Shown here: positions 27,370 through 36,308 of the stretch, one piece after another
Layout: every line of letters starts with the position of its first letter
How positions within the stretch are numbered: the stretch's first letter is position 1
Source of the DNA: Bryobacterales bacterium
GTDB taxonomy: Bacteria; Acidobacteriota; Terriglobia; Bryobacterales; Bryobacteraceae
DNA: 64,000 nucleotides
NCBI GenBank assembly: GCA_016721425.1
Contig: JADKID010000038.1
Coordinates: 248,001-312,000, forward strand
Direction of reading: 5' to 3'
Notes under the pieces: model-generated
What the model saw: the letters and a program-made list of their open reading frames with translations, nothing else
Told to the model about the DNA's origin: nothing
The model's database searches: none
Program-made: the position numbers and the translations under genes

Positions 27370-27398
27370 ATTATCTGCAAATTAGCCGCCAATGCCAA
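27370..27398 (-). promoter_or_regulatory. Strong sigma70-type promoter positioned for a leaderless mRNA
   Basis: On the minus strand TTGGCA (five of six) and GATAAT (five of six) are separated by exactly 17 bp. The -10 box ends 6 nt before the GTG at 27363, so the first transcribed base should be at or next to the start codon. No ribosome site is present. Confidence 0.6.
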
Positions 27399-27420
27399 AT
27401 CGCGCTTCGATCGCGTCCTC

Positions 27421-28497
27421 TCAGCTCTCGATCAGCGTCTCCCTCCCGTCGAGGTACTCCTCGCGGAGTATCCGGAAGACCGAGATGGAGACGGAAAAGA
27501 CGACGGGGCCGGCGAAGATACCGATGAAGCCAAAGGCCTGGACTCCGCCCATGAGGGCGAAGAAGACGACCAGGGTGTTCATTTCGGTGCGTCCGCTGAG
27601 CACCCAGGGGCGGATGATGTTGTCGGACATACCGACGGCCAGGATGCCCCAAAGCGCCAAGAAGAGGGCCTTGCCCCAGAGGCCCTGCGCCAGGAGGATC
27701 AAGGCTCCGGGACCCCAGATGATGGCTGGGCCGACGATGGGCACGAGCGAGGCGAAGGCGGCGATGGCACCCCACATGAAGGGGGCGGAGAGGCCGGCGA
27801 TCCAGAAGCCGAGACCGACGAGGAGGCCCTGGGCGGCGCCGACGGCGGCGATGCCGTAGACATTGGCGATGATGGAATCGGAGATGGTGGTCAGGAGCTC
27901 TTCCGTGCGCCGGCGGGAGAGGGGCATCCAGGAGAGGATTCCCTCGCGGATGGCCGGGCCCTCCATGAACAGGTAGAGCATGACGAAGAAGCTAAGGATC
28001 GCGTTGCCCAGGGTGGCCGTGAGATTGCCGAGGAACGAGCCGCCCCAGGAGATGAAGCCGGCGGTGTAAGACTGGGCTTTTTCGAACACCAGTTGATGCA
28101 CGCTGGGCGCGGGCATTCCTGATTTTTCGGCGATCCAGGCGATGGGCGGGTTCAGGAAATGGCTGAGCCAGATACTCCAGCCGCCGCCTTGGGCGCTCTG
28201 CTGAGCGAGCTCGGAGTAGGCATCGCGGGCTTCGCGGGCGATGGTAACGGCCAGCGCCCAGAGGGGCAGGAGGACGACGAGCAGGAGCAGGATGCTGGCT
28301 GCCGTGGCGGCGAGGCCGCTGGAGCGGATGCGTAGCGAGAGCCAGCGGTAGAGCGGGCTGGCGGCGATGGCGAGGACCACGGCGAAGAAGATGGGCTCCA
28401 GGAACGGCTTCATCAGGATGTAGATGAACCATGTGACGATGGCCGCCAGGAGGCCTATTGCGATGAGTGGTCGCCGTCCGTCGGTTTTGAGAGGCAT
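27421..28497 (-). CDS. AI-2E family transporter (PerM/YdiK/TqsA type)
   Basis: 358-residue inner-membrane protein with about eight transmembrane helices. The family pattern is clear: an N-terminal pair of helices (LIAIGLLAAIVTWFIYILM, IFFAVVLAIAASPLY), a soluble middle region, the segment AAVGAAQGLLVGLGFWIAGL and the conserved PIVGPAIIWGPGALILL with NIIRPWVLSGR. Members export autoinducer-2 or other small molecules, or exchange Na+/H+; the substrate cannot be told here. Last gene of the rsbU-like minus-strand operon, 5 bp after tsaE. Confidence 0.88.
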   Translation of the reverse strand: MPLKTDGRRPLIAIGLLAAIVTWFIYILMKPFLEPIFFAVVLAIAASPLYRWLSLRIRSSGLAATAASILLLLVVLLPLWALAVTIAREARDAYSELAQQSAQGGGWSIWLSHFLNPPIAWIAEKSGMPAPSVHQLVFEKAQSYTAGFISWGGSFLGNLTATLGNAILSFFVMLYLFMEGPAIREGILSWMPLSRRRTEELLTTISDSIIANVYGIAAVGAAQGLLVGLGFWIAGLSAPFMWGAIAAFASLVPIVGPAIIWGPGALILLAQGLWGKALFLALWGILAVGMSDNIIRPWVLSGRTEMNTLVVFFALMGGVQAFGFIGIFAGPVVFSVSISVFRILREEYLDGRETLIES

Positions 28498-28502
28498 CGG
28501 GT

Positions 28503-28934
28503 TCAGGTTAGCTCAGTGACGGTGATGATGCGGGATTCGTTGTCGCGGGCCTCGATGCGGATCTCGATTCGTTCCCGGGGCAGGAGGGCGGGGAAGCGTT
28601 CGGCCCATTCGAGCAGGACCACGGCGGGGCGGCTGAAGATTTCGTCCAGGCCCAGGGAGGCGACCTCGGCGGCGGTGTCGAGGCGGTAGAGATCGATGTG
28701 GTAGAGCTCGCCGGTATCGCCGTATTCGTGGATGAGGGGGAAGGTGGGGCTGGTGACGTCGTCGGCGCGGGCGATGCCGAGGCCTTCGGCGATGCCTTTG
28801 GCCATGGTGGTCTTGCCGGCGCCGAGGTTGCCGATGAGGAGGACGACGCAGGGGCGGGGCCAGGCGGCGGCGAGCTGGGCTCCGAGGGCGATGGTCTCGT
28901 CTTCGGTGGTGGTGGTGAAGGTGCGGGCTGTCAT
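28503..28934 (-). CDS. tsaE: tRNA N6-threonylcarbamoyladenosine biosynthesis ATPase TsaE
   Basis: P-loop ATPase needed, with TsaB and TsaD, to make the t6A modification at position 37 of ANN-decoding tRNAs. 143 residues. Walker A is GNLGAGKTT, followed by VTSPTFPLIHEY and the family motif LYHIDLYRL; VVLLEWAERFP completes the pattern. The ATG at 28934 overlaps the stop of nnrDE (ATGA), so translation is coupled. tsaE next to nnrE/nnrD is a common bacterial arrangement. Confidence 0.95.
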   Translation of the reverse strand: MTARTFTTTTEDETIALGAQLAAAWPRPCVVLLIGNLGAGKTTMAKGIAEGLGIARADDVTSPTFPLIHEYGDTGELYHIDLYRLDTAAEVASLGLDEIFSRPAVVLLEWAERFPALLPRERIEIRIEARDNESRIITVTELT

Positions 28935-30403
28935 GCCTGCAACTCCCGGATGGCTGAGGGCAGGTAGCTGAGGAGATCCGTGGCGATGACGGATTGCTCG
29001 GTGGCGGCGGTGGCGGCGAGCTCGCCGGCGCGGCCGTGGAGCCAGACGGCGGCCAGGACGGCCTGGTGGCGGCGATCGGGCCACTGGGCGACAAGGCCGG
29101 CGATGAGGCCGGTGAGGATGTCGCCTGCTCCGGCGGTGGCCATGGCGGGCGTGCCGGTGGGGTTGATGAAGACGCGGCCGTCGGGAGTGGCGATGATAGT
29201 GCGCTGGCCTTTTAGGACGAGGGTGACGCGGCGCGCGGTGGCGAAGCGGCGTGCGATGCCGACGCGGTCCGCCTGGACATCGGTGGTGGTGCAGCCGGCG
29301 AGGCGGGCCATTTCGCCGGGGTGCGGCGTGAGCACACGGAACGGGCCGAGGCCCTGGAACGCCGTGCCGGCGAGGGCGTTGAGCCCATCGGCGTCGATCA
29401 CCATGGGCAGGGCGGATTGGGCAAAGAGGCGCTGGGCGATGGCGGCCATTTCGGGCTCGCGGCCGAGGCCGGGGCCGATGGCGAGGACGTCCTTGGCGCC
29501 GGGATCGTCGCCGATGGCTTGCGTCATCAGTTCCGGAGCGAGGGCGGTGACGGTGCGGCGCTCCTCCTCCGACGTCGCTACAGTGACCAGGCCGGCGCCC
29601 ATTTTGAGGGCCGACAGGCCGGACATGGCGGCCGCGCCACCTTTGCCCGGTGCGCCGCCGATGACCAGGACGTGGCCGTAGCTGCCCTTGTGGGCGCCGC
29701 GGGCGCGGGGGGCGAAGAGGCGGCTGAGCATGGCGGGCTCAATGAGCTCGAGCCAGAGCTCCTTGTCCTGATCGAGGAGCGCTGGGGGCGTGCCGATGGG
29801 GACGACGTGGAGCTCGCCGACGCGGTCGCAGGTGGGCGGGAGCACCTGCGCGGTTTTCGGCGCGGTGAAGGTGACGGTGTGGCGGGCGCGCACGGATTCG
29901 CCGTCTTCGCTGAGGCCGGAGGGCACGTCGACGGCGATCACCTCGGCGCCGGGGAAGCCCTCGTTCATCTCGCGGATCAATTCAGAGGCGCGGCCGCGGA
30001 CCGGGCCGGCGAGGCCGGTGCCCAGCAGCGCGTCGATGATCAAGGTGGCGGCGCGCAGGCGCGGGGCGATATCCCATGCCACCGAAACGCCGGAGGCCTG
30101 CAGCATGCGCCAGTTTTCCAGCGCGTTGCCGGTGAACTCTTCCGGGGGCGCGGCCAGCACGACATCGAGTGAGGCGGGGCGGTGGCGGGTGTGCAACTGG
30201 CGGGCGATGACAAGGCCGTCGCCCCCGTTGTTGCCCTTGCCGCACACGATGACGATGCGATGGGCGGAGAGGGGGGCGTAGCGGCTCTCCAGAAACTCGA
30301 CGAAGCGGCAGCCGGCGTTCTCCATCAGGATCAGGCCAGGGATGCCGGCCTCGATGGTGCGGCGGTCGATGTCGCGCATCTGCTGCGGGGTGAGGACCTT
30401 CAT
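28931..30403 (-). CDS. nnrD: Bifunctional NAD(P)H-hydrate repair enzyme (epimerase + ADP-dependent dehydratase)
   Basis: Repairs damaged NADH/NADPH hydrates: the N-terminal domain (YjeF_N, about 1-210) epimerises the hydrate and the C-terminal kinase-like domain (about 225-490) dehydrates it using ADP. Visible motifs are VCGKGNNGGDGLV and IDALLGTG in the first domain, and GSYGHVLVIGGAPGKGGAA, TPHPGEMARL and PAMATAGAGDILTG in the second. 490 residues, normal for the fused form. Its start overlaps the K+ channel stop and its stop overlaps tsaE, both as ATGA. Confidence 0.95.
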   Translation of the reverse strand: MKVLTPQQMRDIDRRTIEAGIPGLILMENAGCRFVEFLESRYAPLSAHRIVIVCGKGNNGGDGLVIARQLHTRHRPASLDVVLAAPPEEFTGNALENWRMLQASGVSVAWDIAPRLRAATLIIDALLGTGLAGPVRGRASELIREMNEGFPGAEVIAVDVPSGLSEDGESVRARHTVTFTAPKTAQVLPPTCDRVGELHVVPIGTPPALLDQDKELWLELIEPAMLSRLFAPRARGAHKGSYGHVLVIGGAPGKGGAAAMSGLSALKMGAGLVTVATSEEERRTVTALAPELMTQAIGDDPGAKDVLAIGPGLGREPEMAAIAQRLFAQSALPMVIDADGLNALAGTAFQGLGPFRVLTPHPGEMARLAGCTTTDVQADRVGIARRFATARRVTLVLKGQRTIIATPDGRVFINPTGTPAMATAGAGDILTGLIAGLVAQWPDRRHQAVLAAVWLHGRAGELAATAATEQSVIATDLLSYLPSAIRELQA

Positions 30404-31410
30404 GCGGGGCCTCCGGCGACGCGGGCCTCCAGGCGGCGGAGCGGGTCGGGTTCGCCCATGACGATGAGGTAATCGCTGGTCTCGATGATTGCCTCGGCTG
30501 GAGGGTTGAAGAGCATGTCGCCATTGGCGCGGCGGATGGCGAGCACGATGACCTTGAGCTCGCTTCGAATTCTGAGATCGGCGAGCGACTTGCCCTGGAG
30601 ATCGCTGTGGACGGAGACCTCGAGCTGTTCGATGCGGACGTTGAGTCCGATGGAGGTGGTGGCGAAATCGAGGAACTGGTGGACGTGGGGCTTGAGGAGA
30701 GACTGGGCGAGGCGGGTGCCGGTCATGACGTAGGGGGCGAAGACGGAATCGGCGCCCACCTGGCGCATCTTGCGCTCGGCTTCTTCTTCCGCGGCGCGGG
30801 CGGCGACGCGGATGCGCGAGTTGAGGGTCTTGGCGGAGATGACGGCGAAGAGGTTATCAGCGTCGGTGGCGAGGGCGGCGATGAGGCCGGCTGCGGTGTG
30901 GATCTGCACCTCCTTGAGGGTCTCGTCGCGGGTGGAATCGCCGAGGCAGGCGAGGTAGCCGCTGCGCATGGCCCACTCGACGCGCTCCTCGCGGCGATCG
31001 ATGATGACGAGGGATGCGCCGGCCTGACGCAATTCGTTGGCGGCGCCGCGGCCCACCCGGCCGAAGCCGCAAATGATGTAGTGGTTTTTGAGATTGGCGA
31101 TCATTTTTTTCGACCGGCGCTTTTCCAGGAGATTACCAAACTGCAGCTCGATGATCGTCTGCGTCATGACGCCCATGGCTAACAGGAGGGTGCTGGCGCT
31201 GAGGATGAGGAAGACGGAATTGAATACGCGGCCGGCATGGCCAAGCGGGCGCACCTCGCCGTAGCCGACGGTGGTCATGGTGATGGCGGCCATGTAGAAG
31301 GCGTCGAACCAGGGATAATCGGCGACGACGACGTAGCCGACGGTGCCGATGGCGAGGGTGGCGGTGATGGCCGCCAGCACGACAAGAATGCGCCGGATTT
31401 GCGGGGTCAT
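30400..31410 (-). CDS. Two-helix K+ channel with RCK (TrkA-N/TrkA-C) domains
   Basis: 336-residue potassium channel of the MthK/Kch type. Two membrane helices flank the pore with filter TMTTVGYGE (about residues 45-53). The cytoplasmic part has a TrkA-N Rossmann domain (HYIICGFGRVGRGAANEL) and a TrkA-C domain (LADLRIRSELKVIVLAIRR), which usually bind nucleotides or Ca2+ and gate the pore. It lies 4 bp after the stop of the RsbU-like phosphatase gene and overlaps nnrDE, so it belongs to a tight operon. A second K+ channel of another family is at the left edge of the window. Confidence 0.92.
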   Translation of the reverse strand: MTPQIRRILVVLAAITATLAIGTVGYVVVADYPWFDAFYMAAITMTTVGYGEVRPLGHAGRVFNSVFLILSASTLLLAMGVMTQTIIELQFGNLLEKRRSKKMIANLKNHYIICGFGRVGRGAANELRQAGASLVIIDRREERVEWAMRSGYLACLGDSTRDETLKEVQIHTAAGLIAALATDADNLFAVISAKTLNSRIRVAARAAEEEAERKMRQVGADSVFAPYVMTGTRLAQSLLKPHVHQFLDFATTSIGLNVRIEQLEVSVHSDLQGKSLADLRIRSELKVIVLAIRRANGDMLFNPPAEAIIETSDYLIVMGEPDPLRRLEARVAGGPA

Positions 31411-31414
31411 GGTG

Positions 31415-33379
31415 CTACAACTTCCGAGCCAGCAGCAGAGTCATGTCGTCCTGGAGCTCCGAGGCTCCGGTCCAGCGGGTGACGTCGGCGACGACGAGGT
31501 CGGCGATTTCGGCGGCGTCTTTGTCCGCGTTCTGAATGAGCAGCTCGATCAGGCGCTGCTCGCCGTAGTCTTCGCCGTAGGGGTTTTCCGGCTCCGTGAT
31601 GCCATCGGTGTAGCAGACCAGCAGATCGCCGCTTTGCAGTTGAATGTTGCATTCGCCGTACTTGGCGAAGGGGAAGGCGCCCACCACCATGCCGGTGGAT
31701 TCCAGCGGAATGGCCTGGCCGCCGCGCACGAGGAAGGGCGAGAGATGGCCGGCGTTGGTGTAGGCCAGCGTGGCGGTCTGATCGTCGTAGAGGCTGAAGA
31801 AGAACGTGGCGTACTTTTCAGGCGCGGTGGAGGCGTAGAGCTGTTGATTGAGATTGGAGACGAGGCGGGCGGTGGAGAGTTCGTGGTTGGTGGTCTCCAT
31901 GCACTGGCGCAACTGGCTGCGCATGGCGGATTGGAGGGTGGCCATGAGGAGCGCGGCGGAGATGCCCTTGCCGGCGACGTCGCCGAGGCAGAGCGCAAGG
32001 CGGTGTTCGCCGAGGGCCTGGTAATCGTAGTAATCGCCGGAGACCATGCGGGCGGCGTTGCAGATGGAGGTGACGCTGAGGCCGCCGAGGGCGGGCAGGA
32101 GTTTGGGATGGAGCTGGGCCTGGACCTCGCGGGCGATTTCGAGCTCGGCCTGCATCCGCTGGCGTTCTTTTTCGCCGGCGAGGAGGCGCTCGAGGTTGCC
32201 GGACATGATGTTGAACGAGGTGCCGAGCTCGGCGAGCTGATCATTGCCGTTGACCTGGATGCGATGGGTGAGGTCGCCCTGGCGGATGCGCACGGTGGCC
32301 TCGTAGAGATCGTGGACGGCGGAGGTAATGGTGCGGGAGAGCGAGATGCCCACCCAGGCCGAGACGATCTCGACGCTGAAGAAGAGCAGGACCACCAGGG
32401 TGAAGGCGCCCACCATCGAGGGCAGGCCGCTATTGGTATCGATGCCGAAGACGATGTTGAGGGGGCCGGAGATGCGGGTGACCGCGCCGAGGAAGATGGT
32501 CTTGACCTCGCCCGGCTGCTCCCAGAGGGGGACGGCCAGGCGCACGCCCCATTTCAAGGGCAGATCGAGAAGGCCGACCGGCTGGGGGACGAAGGTGGAG
32601 GCAGCGGTGGCGGCGTCGAGCACCTCGCCGGGGACGGGCGGGTGGAGATGGAAATCGAGTTCGCGGGCCTCGCCGGGCTGCACGCCGATGGGCTGGAGGA
32701 CGATGCGTCCCATGCGCGGGACCAGCCCCTGGAGGAGCGTGCGCGTGATGGGGGCCAGGACGACTACTTCGGATTCCGGACCGCCGGCATGGGCCCAGAG
32801 ATAGAAGATCTTCTCCCGGATGACGACGCCGGCTGTTTCGGTGTGGCCCTTGGGCGGGACGCTGAGGGCGGAGGATTCGGGGTAGCGGACCTCTCTGCTA
32901 TCGCTATCGTGGACGAGGATCTCGAGGCCGGGGAAGCGATCGCGAAAGACGAAGCCGGCACGGCGGACTGCCTCGGCGCGCTGCTGCGGGGGGACGCGCG
33001 CGAGCGAGCCCGCGGTTTGGCGCAGCGAGGCAACGCGGCGGTCCATTTCGACGTTGAGGAGATAGGCGGCGATCTGGCCGGAGATCATCCAGACGCTGGC
33101 GGCGGTGAGCAGCGCCAGCAGGAGAACGGGCACCAGCGCGATGAAGAGATAGGCGACGATCAGGCGGTTGCGCAGGCGCCAGATGGCCTGGCGGACAAAG
33201 CGCAGGCCGAGCTTCCAGCAGAAGGCCAGACCAAAGACGAAGGTCATGATCTGGAGGAATAACTGGGTGCTCGCGGACCAAGTGAAAACGTAGGCGCACA
33301 AGGTCAGGAGCAGGAAGACAGCGAGGAGCCGTTCCACCCATCCGAGGGCGCGCACTTGATGAAGCCAGCCGGAGACCAT
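31415..33379 (-). CDS. Membrane PP2C-type phosphatase of the RsbU/SpoIIE family with HAMP domain
   Basis: 654-residue signalling protein. N-terminal membrane helices (about 18-55 and 70-95) enclose, with a later helix near 325-350 (MVGAFTLVVLLFFSVEIVSAW), an extracytoplasmic sensing region. A HAMP linker follows (LYEATVRIRQGDLTHRIQ), then a short coiled coil and the PP2C/SpoIIE phosphatase domain with metal-binding motifs VSGDYYDY, LCLGDVAGKGISAAL, TNAGHLSPFL and CYTDGITEPEN. Such proteins dephosphorylate anti-anti-sigma factors in partner-switching stress pathways. No anti-sigma genes lie next to it. First gene of the operon leading to the K+ channel. Confidence 0.9.
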   Translation of the reverse strand: MVSGWLHQVRALGWVERLLAVFLLLTLCAYVFTWSASTQLFLQIMTFVFGLAFCWKLGLRFVRQAIWRLRNRLIVAYLFIALVPVLLLALLTAASVWMISGQIAAYLLNVEMDRRVASLRQTAGSLARVPPQQRAEAVRRAGFVFRDRFPGLEILVHDSDSREVRYPESSALSVPPKGHTETAGVVIREKIFYLWAHAGGPESEVVVLAPITRTLLQGLVPRMGRIVLQPIGVQPGEARELDFHLHPPVPGEVLDAATAASTFVPQPVGLLDLPLKWGVRLAVPLWEQPGEVKTIFLGAVTRISGPLNIVFGIDTNSGLPSMVGAFTLVVLLFFSVEIVSAWVGISLSRTITSAVHDLYEATVRIRQGDLTHRIQVNGNDQLAELGTSFNIMSGNLERLLAGEKERQRMQAELEIAREVQAQLHPKLLPALGGLSVTSICNAARMVSGDYYDYQALGEHRLALCLGDVAGKGISAALLMATLQSAMRSQLRQCMETTNHELSTARLVSNLNQQLYASTAPEKYATFFFSLYDDQTATLAYTNAGHLSPFLVRGGQAIPLESTGMVVGAFPFAKYGECNIQLQSGDLLVCYTDGITEPENPYGEDYGEQRLIELLIQNADKDAAEIADLVVADVTRWTGASELQDDMTLLLARKL

Positions 33380-33475
33380 TCCGATTCAGGTTAGCGAATC
33401 CGGGGCGGGCACGGTTGGGCGAGTTGGGGCGGGGGCCGCATGTCCAATGGATGAGGGTCGAACGCCAACACCGAT

Positions 33476-34299
33476 TTAGCGGGTGTCACGACGGCGGAGC
33501 GCCAGACGCAGAGGGAAGAGGGTCAGCACGAACGCCACCGGCCAGAGTGTGGCGGGCTCGGGGACCTGTTGAATGTTGGCGACATCCGAATAGCGGTTCT
33601 GGGTGTACAGGCTTTGATTCGACACCGATTGTCCGGCGCAATCGCTGCACAATACCTCGGCGGAAAGGAGTCTTAGGGAATAGTCGGCTAGCTTGCCATC
33701 GTCGCCATTGTCCAACCAGAACCGAACGTTGAGATGCGCCAGGTGATCGGGGCCGACTTCGACCTCGCAGTGGAAGTTGCCAGTCGGGTCATAGCTTTCG
33801 TTTATCGAGCAATAGGAGAAAGAGCCCAGTTGGAGGGTGGGTCCGCCCAGGTTGGTCTGCGTCCCTTGCACGTCGAAGATAAAATCGACGCGATTTCCCA
33901 ATGCGGACGCAACATACAGGTCATCTTCGAAACCTGCCTCCGCATAGGTCCGAACACCAGCGACGGTAGGCCATCGCCAACTCCCTCCTGATAAGGAGTT
34001 TTCTGTGTACAGACCCACGTAACCATAGCCGGCGTCAGCCGTCGCCAAGAGGTTCAGCGAGTAGTAGCCGAAGTACGTGTCTGGATAGTCAATGCCGTGA
34101 TCAGTCCAAGGTCCGCGGAGTTCCTCGGACTTCCCCAGGTAGGCGTTACTGGAACCTGAGGTCGCACCACTGAATCTGATCCCGCCAATATCGACAAAGC
34201 CTTCCGCCGAGGCGAAGGTGTAGATTGACGATGCACGTGCGGTCGTAGCGGCTGCCAGTAATACTGCAAGACACAAGAACCGGCATGAGGCGACTTCAT
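33476..34299 (-). CDS. PEP-CTERM sorted surface protein, frameshift in the signal peptide
   Basis: About 274 residues. The C-terminus is a clear exosortase sorting signal: VPEPATLWPVAFVLTLF followed by RLALRRRDTR. The body is beta-rich with a few cysteines and no known catalytic motif. The open frame begins only at 34276 with a TTG and no ribosome site. The ATG at 34299 has a strong GGAGGAG site 5 nt upstream, but its frame (MKSPHAGS...) leaves the protein after about seven codons. A one-base indel between about 34277 and 34290 would join it to the hydrophobic RFLCLAVLLAAATTARA, a good signal peptide. I therefore place the start at 34299. Confidence 0.72.
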
Positions 34300-34304
34300 G
34301 AAGA

Positions 34305-34311
34305 CTCCTCC
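34305..34311 (-). promoter_or_regulatory. Ribosome binding site that decides the start at 34299
   Basis: GGAGGAG on the minus strand, 5 nt before ATG 34299. No comparable site precedes the TTG at 34276. Confidence 0.6.
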
Positions 34312-34406
34312 AGTGGCCTCATATTGGGACCTGATTCTCCTGATGTCAAGCCGGCGCGGGACCACGGGTCGCGGCTGCTCCAATCGAGGAAGGGTGCGGA
34401 GCCACT

Positions 34407-35195
34407 TCAGATACGGGACTTGGCGATGTCGGGCAACTCCTCGGCGGCGCGGACCTGGTGGGGCTGGAGATAATGCTCGGCGAGGAAGGCCTTGAGGTGG
34501 TCCAGCGCGTCGTGTGGATCGTCGACGAACTCAAAGAGATCGAGGTCAGCGGCGGAGATGACGCCGTGCTTGACCATGGCCTCGAAGTTGATCACTTCTT
34601 TCCAGAACCCTGTGCCGTAGAGCTGAATTTTGATCTTCTTAGCGAGCTTCTGGGTCTGGGCGAGCGTGAGGATTTCGCTGAGCTCGTCGATGGTGCCGAA
34701 GCCGCCTGGGAAGACGATGAGCGCCTTGGCGAGATAGGCGAACCAGAACTTCCGCATGAAGAAGTAGTTGAACTGGAGGTTCAACTCCGGGGTGATGTAG
34801 GGGTTGGGGTACTGTTCGAAAGGGAGTGCGATGTTGAGGCCCATCGTGTTGCCACCGGCGTCGTTGGCGCCGCGGTTGGCGGCCTCCATGATGCCGGGGC
34901 CGCCGCCGGTGCAGACGACGAAGCGGCGGGTGGGCGGCTCCAGGGCGGCGGACCACATGGTGATGAGGCGGGCGTATTCGCGGGCGTCGCGGTAGTAGCG
35001 GCTGAGCGGGCCTTCGTCCTGGATGCGGGCGGAGCCGAAGAAGACGACGGTATCGCGGACGCGGGCATGGCTGAAGCGTTCGAGCGGCTCCAGGTATTCG
35101 GAGAGGATGCGTAAGGATCGGCCATTCCAGCTATCGAGGAAGGCTTCGTTCTTGTAGGCCAGTGGGGCCTGGTTGAGGTGTGCGCTTTTTTTCAT
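34407..35195 (-). CDS. LOG family / TIGR00730 Rossmann-fold nucleotide phosphoribohydrolase
   Basis: 262-residue protein of the lysine-decarboxylase-like LOG family, members of which release bases from nucleoside 5'-monophosphates. The hallmark motifs are GGGPGIMEAANRGA and PGGFGTIDELSE. The N-terminal VVFFGSARI is the first strand and loop of the Rossmann fold. The start at 35195 (MKKSAHLNQAPLAYK) overlaps the lpxD stop as ATGA, so it is coupled to lpxD. The physiological substrate is not known. Confidence 0.88.
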   Translation of the reverse strand: MKKSAHLNQAPLAYKNEAFLDSWNGRSLRILSEYLEPLERFSHARVRDTVVFFGSARIQDEGPLSRYYRDAREYARLITMWSAALEPPTRRFVVCTGGGPGIMEAANRGANDAGGNTMGLNIALPFEQYPNPYITPELNLQFNYFFMRKFWFAYLAKALIVFPGGFGTIDELSEILTLAQTQKLAKKIKIQLYGTGFWKEVINFEAMVKHGVISAADLDLFEFVDDPHDALDHLKAFLAEHYLQPHQVRAAEELPDIAKSRI

Positions 35196-36241
35196 TCGGT
35201 CTTTCCGTTGGCAGGCGATTCCAATTGCGCGATGCGCTTTTCCAGTTGCCGGATGGTTTTTAGCATCTCGGGGAGTTTCTGATAGGCGGTGATGCAGCGC
35301 CGCCAGTCGGCCGCATCGAAGGCGGGCGAACCGGAGATGATGCTGCCCGCGGCCACGTCTCCGCCGATTCCGCTTTGGGCATAGATGATAGCGTTGTCGT
35401 GGATGGTGAGGTGTCCGGAGACGCCCACCTGTCCGGCGAGGAGCACGTTCTTCTTGAGGATGGTGGAGCCGGCGAGGCCGGTCTGCGAGCAAATGATGTT
35501 GTCCTCACCCACTTCGCAGGCGTGGCCGACCTGGACGAGGGAGTCGATCTTGGCGCCGCGCCGGACGCGGGTTTCGCCCACCGTGGCGCGGTCGATGGAG
35601 GAGAGGGTCTGGATCTCGACGTCGTCCTCGATGATGGTGGGGCCGGATTGCACGATCTTGCTGTGCGAGCCGTCGTGGCGCTTGGCGAAGCCGAAGCCGT
35701 CGCCGCCGATGACGACGCCGTTCTGGAGGATGACGCGGTGGCCGATGCGGCAGAACTCGCGGACGGAGCTTTGCGAATGGGCGACGAAATCATCGCCGAT
35801 CTCGACGCCGGCATAGATGGAGACCAGCGGATGGAGGATGGCGTTGCGGCCGATCCGCACGTTTTCGGCGATGACGGCGCAGGCGCCGATGGAGGCGTTG
35901 TCGCCGATGATGGCGGAGGGCGAGACGACGGCGCTGGGGTGGATGCCCGGCGCGGGCGTGGGCGGCTGGTAGAAGAGCGCGAGGGCGCGGGAGAAATCGA
36001 GATAGGGGTTGTCGCTGACGAGGACGGGCAGCGGGAGTTCGGGCACCGAGGCGGCGGCTATGAGTGCGCCGGCGGCGGTGTTTTTCACCTTGTGGGCGTA
36101 TCTGGGATTGGCGAGGAAGGTGATCTGGTCCGGGCCGGCCTGCTCCATGCCGCGCACTCCGGTGATTTCGCGTTCGCCGTCACCGGGGGCGGATTCCCGT
36201 AGTGTGCAGCCCAACTGTTGGGCGATGTCGTGCAGCTTCAT
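35192..36241 (-). CDS. lpxD: UDP-3-O-(3-hydroxyacyl)glucosamine N-acyltransferase
   Basis: Third step of lipid A synthesis: adds the N-linked hydroxyacyl chain from acyl-ACP. 349 residues with an N-terminal uridine-binding domain (DQITFLANPRYAHKV) and a left-handed beta-helix of hexapeptide repeats from about residue 105. The family signature NGVVIGGDGFGFAKR is present, and the probable catalytic His lies in LVQVGHACEVG. The C-terminal helices (LPEMLKTIRQLEKRIAQLE) are as in E. coli LpxD. The start at 36241 gives the conserved MKLHDIAQQLG. Its location outside a lpxA/fabZ/lpxB cluster suggests an isolated copy. Confidence 0.95.
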   Translation of the reverse strand: MKLHDIAQQLGCTLRESAPGDGEREITGVRGMEQAGPDQITFLANPRYAHKVKNTAAGALIAAASVPELPLPVLVSDNPYLDFSRALALFYQPPTPAPGIHPSAVVSPSAIIGDNASIGACAVIAENVRIGRNAILHPLVSIYAGVEIGDDFVAHSQSSVREFCRIGHRVILQNGVVIGGDGFGFAKRHDGSHSKIVQSGPTIIEDDVEIQTLSSIDRATVGETRVRRGAKIDSLVQVGHACEVGEDNIICSQTGLAGSTILKKNVLLAGQVGVSGHLTIHDNAIIYAQSGIGGDVAAGSIISGSPAFDAADWRRCITAYQKLPEMLKTIRQLEKRIAQLESPANGKTE

Positions 36242-36308
36242 CCTTGCCCAGCGTATCGAATTCCGCGCCGTTCCGTGGCGTGCCGCTACACTGGAAGAGA
36301 TCGTGTTC

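Noticed and set aside
31343..33262. A 639-residue open frame opposite the PP2C phosphatase gene
   Set aside because: Shadow of a fully motif-supported gene; the translation is mostly Gly, Glu, Ala and Asp.
36009..36308. Extending the receptor gene upstream to 36009
   Set aside because: The added 100 residues are antisense to lpxD and lack a signal peptide; ATG 36309 has a ribosome site and a clean signal sequence.
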